The notes beneath the pieces were generated by a model. It did no database searches and was not told the DNA's origin. It saw only the letters and a list, made by a program, of their open reading frames with translations. Below, piece by piece: positions 61,992 through 64,000 of a stretch of 64,000 nt of DNA. The first letter of the stretch is position 1, and each line of letters starts with the position of its first letter. Position numbers and translations under genes: made by a program. The stretch is from Sphingomonas sp. 3P27F8 (GTDB lineage Bacteria > Pseudomonadota > Alphaproteobacteria > Sphingomonadales > Sphingomonadaceae): positions 85,725 to 149,724 of the forward strand of contig NZ_SCNL01000011.1 of the NCBI RefSeq assembly GCF_005502745.1, in the 5' to 3' direction.

Positions 61992-63926
61992 ATGAAGCCG
62001 TACACCCGCTCGATCATTGGCCTGTTTGACGGCAAGCGCCGCTATCTGATCCCGCTCTATCAGCGGCAGTATTCCTGGCGCGACAATCCTCAGCTCGCTT
62101 TGCTGTGGGAGGATATCGAGCGCGCAGTCGCCCGGATCGAGACCGACCGCTCCAGCCTGACCGCCCATTTCATGGGCGCGATCGTGATCAACCAGGTCAA
62201 GACCTTCGGCGCGCAAGTCCAGGCCTTCGAAGTGATCGACGGTCAGCAGCGGCTCACCACCTTTCAGCTTCTGCTGGCGGCCCTGCGCGACGTCGCACTG
62301 GAGCATGGATCGCCCTATGCGCAGGAGATCGCCAAGTATCTGCTCAACGATGGCGTGATGGAGCGCCCGGAGGAGGAGCGATACAAGCTCTGGCCCTCCA
62401 TCACGGATCGCCGTGCCTTCGTGAGCCTGATCGATCCCGCCGCCGACCTGTCTGGGATAGCCGGCCTTGCAGAAATCGATGAACTGGTCGGCAAGCTGGC
62501 GACGGCTGCGCATGCCTCGTTCCGGGCGCGCATCGCCCGGCACCTGACTGTCGATGGGGTCTACAACGAGACCCGGCTGCAGATTCTCTTCGAAGCTCTG
62601 AAGGACGGGCTTGCGGTCGTGTCGATCGAACTCGAGGGCGGTGACGATCCGCAGACGATCTTCGAGACGCTCAACAGCCGCGGCGTGCCGCTTTCTCCCG
62701 CCGATCTGCTCCGCAATTTCATCTTCCAGCGCGCCAAGGGCATGGGCCAGAGTGACGGCTCGCTGAACATCGACAAGCTCTATGAAAAGCACTGGCTGCC
62801 GTTGGATCGCGCCTTCTGGACCCATCAAGCATCACGTGGGCGACAGACCCGCACTCGCCTGGACTGGATGCTGACCGATCATCTGGCCATGCATGTGGGC
62901 GATATCGTCTCGATCGAGGGCCTGTTTGCGGATTACCGCAAGTGGATTCTCAATTGCTCGCCCTTCGCCACGGTCGCCGAGGAGCTGGAATCGATCACTG
63001 CGTCGGCTGCCGTCGAGCACCGGCTGTTTGCGCCCAAGGACGGTGATCCGGTGGGGCGGTTCGGCCTGATGGCGGATGCGTTTGACGTGTCCACCGCAAT
63101 GCCGCTGGCGATCTATCTGGCGACGGAGCCGAGCATTGCGGCGCGCTTGCCCGAGGCTTTCGCCGCGTTGGAAAGCTACATCCTGCGCCGCGACATCTGT
63201 GGCCTTACGACGAAGAATTACAACCGGTTCTTCGTCGCGCTGGTCACGAGATTGCGCGATTGCGAGGGCGACAAGGTCGATGAGCTGATCGCGTACCTGT
63301 CCAGCCGCACCGCTGACCTGGATCGCTGGCCAGATAACGCAGAATGGCGGAACAACTGGATCATGCGGGAGCAGTACAAGTCTGCCCGGCAGCCGCGGCT
63401 GCGCTATATCTTCGAGGCTATTGAACGCGCGAAACGGACAGCGCTGAGCGAAGACATCGTTATCCTTTCGGCGCTGACGATCGAGCATATCATGCCGCAG
63501 AAGTGGCAGGTCTATTGGCCGATCCCGGACATGGTCGGACTGACAGAGGACCAATTCGGGCCCGAGCTCGTCAGTCAGGTCCGTGCGCGCGAGGCCGCGG
63601 TGAATACCATGGGTAATCTTACCTTGCTCACACAGGCGCTCAATTCAACGGTTTCGAATGGGCCGCACCACGACAAACTGGCGGCGATCAAGGCAAACAC
63701 TGCGCTGGCCCTTAACCGGGATCTGCAGGAATTCGAGACGTGGGATGAGGTCACGATAGCGGAGCGGGGCGGCTCTCTGTTTGAGGTTGCAACTAAGCTG
63801 TGGGGTGCTCCGGACCGAGCCGAAATCGTCGGCCTGGGCGCTAGCGAGACCCCTTCATGGGCTGTGTTTCCTAATCCGTTCCCGCCTTGTCCGTCGTCAG
63901 AACATTCGGCACAACTCGCGGCGTAG
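61992..63926 (+). CDS. GmrSD-type DUF262/DUF1524 fused restriction protein
   Basis: A 644-residue single-chain protein of the GmrSD (type IV restriction) family. The N-terminal DUF262 part has IPLYQRQYSWRD (20-31) and the ParB-like FEVIDGQQRLTTFQLL (about 79-94), and ETLNSRGVPLSPADLLRNF in the middle. The C-terminal DUF1524 has the HNH-like nuclease motif ALTIEHIMPQKWQ (H499) and NTMGNLTLLTQALNS. GmrSD cuts DNA with modified, often glucosylated, cytosines. It follows hsdS after 15 bp and likely belongs to the same operon, giving restriction of both unmodified and modified phage DNA. Confidence 0.85.
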   Translation: MKPYTRSIIGLFDGKRRYLIPLYQRQYSWRDNPQLALLWEDIERAVARIETDRSSLTAHFMGAIVINQVKTFGAQVQAFEVIDGQQRLTTFQLLLAALRDVALEHGSPYAQEIAKYLLNDGVMERPEEERYKLWPSITDRRAFVSLIDPAADLSGIAGLAEIDELVGKLATAAHASFRARIARHLTVDGVYNETRLQILFEALKDGLAVVSIELEGGDDPQTIFETLNSRGVPLSPADLLRNFIFQRAKGMGQSDGSLNIDKLYEKHWLPLDRAFWTHQASRGRQTRTRLDWMLTDHLAMHVGDIVSIEGLFADYRKWILNCSPFATVAEELESITASAAVEHRLFAPKDGDPVGRFGLMADAFDVSTAMPLAIYLATEPSIAARLPEAFAALESYILRRDICGLTTKNYNRFFVALVTRLRDCEGDKVDELIAYLSSRTADLDRWPDNAEWRNNWIMREQYKSARQPRLRYIFEAIERAKRTALSEDIVILSALTIEHIMPQKWQVYWPIPDMVGLTEDQFGPELVSQVRAREAAVNTMGNLTLLTQALNSTVSNGPHHDKLAAIKANTALALNRDLQEFETWDEVTIAERGGSLFEVATKLWGAPDRAEIVGLGASETPSWAVFPNPFPPCPSSEHSAQLAA

Positions 63927-63961
63927 ATTAGCGGAGTGCGGACCTCGTCAGGGGGTTGATG

Positions 63962-64000
63962 TTAGGCGGCGAACTTGCGGTGCTGCAAGCGCCGATGTTC
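63962..64000 (-). CDS. Possible C-terminal tail of a transposase, cut by window edge
   Basis: Only 12 codons are seen on the minus strand, reading EHRRLQHRKFAA and then TAA. This tail looks like the end of an insertion-sequence protein that I have the impression of in sphingomonads, but 12 residues cannot prove it. If right, it would be the right-hand neighbour of the GmrSD gene. Confidence 0.25.
   Translation of the reverse strand, partial: EHRRLQHRKFAA

Noticed and set aside
46663..64000. Integrase, prophage genes or CRISPR array in the accessory region
   Set aside because: None found: no tyrosine or serine recombinase motifs, no structural phage genes and no regularly spaced repeats.

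Overview
The window looks like a chromosome segment of a sphingomonad (Alphaproteobacteria, Sphingomonadales), probably Sphingomonas or a close relative. The evidence is high GC with heavy G/C at third codon positions, a CpdR-type single-domain response regulator, a SapC-domain protein, a FecI/FecR/STN-TonB-receptor operon, TldE/PmbA, a class I fumarase, sdhC-sdhD-sdhA order and an archaeal/eukaryotic-type prolyl-tRNA synthetase. This placement comes from gene content read by eye; no search was run.

Positions 1-46,600 are ordinary core chromosome. In order they hold: a partial Nramp transporter; a frameshifted DUF2147 relic; AlkA-type glycosylase, ferredoxin, RlmB and an M28 peptidase; tRNA-Tyr and tRNA-Val; cpdR and an N-formylglutamate amidohydrolase; a likely small RNA with its own promoter and terminator (about 6486-6591); cytochrome b561, SapC and a D-2-hydroxyacid-type FAD dehydrogenase; a DEAD-box helicase; pmbA and an IMPase-family phosphatase; a compact sugar-phosphate block on the minus strand (rpiA, tkt, tal, gnd and two HAD phosphatases); enoyl-CoA hydratase, fumarase, thioesterase and proS; a DUF885 peptidase; fdhD-mobA; a nitroreductase, tsaB-rimI and a PAT-like acetyltransferase; TRIC, OsmC and phenylalanine hydroxylase; prmA; a soluble chemoreceptor; sdhCDA (no sdhB beside it); the sigma/anti-sigma/TonB-receptor operon; a ChbG/HpnK deacetylase with a GT2 glycosyltransferase; a family 5 uracil-DNA glycosylase; and folK.

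At 46,587 the folK stop codon lies inside a tRNA-Lys gene, and the accessory region begins immediately after it. From about 46,660 to the end the content is largely anti-phage or restriction-like: an alpha/beta hydrolase; a Hachiman-type pair (DUF1837 nuclease HamA and Ski2-like helicase HamB); a 400-residue protein with a HEPN-like Rx4H motif; a YaaC-like protein paired with a nucleoside 2-deoxyribosyltransferase/DNPH1-like enzyme; a complete type I restriction-modification operon (hsdR-hsdM-hsdS); and a fused GmrSD-type DUF262/DUF1524 protein. The last 40 bases may be the tail of a transposase on the minus strand. No integrase is visible, so the far boundary and any recombinase would lie beyond the window.

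The most interesting unexplained parts are the YaaC-like/DNPH1-like pair, the HEPN-like gene between it and Hachiman, and the small RNA at 6.5 kb, which carries C-rich anti-Shine-Dalgarno-like segments.
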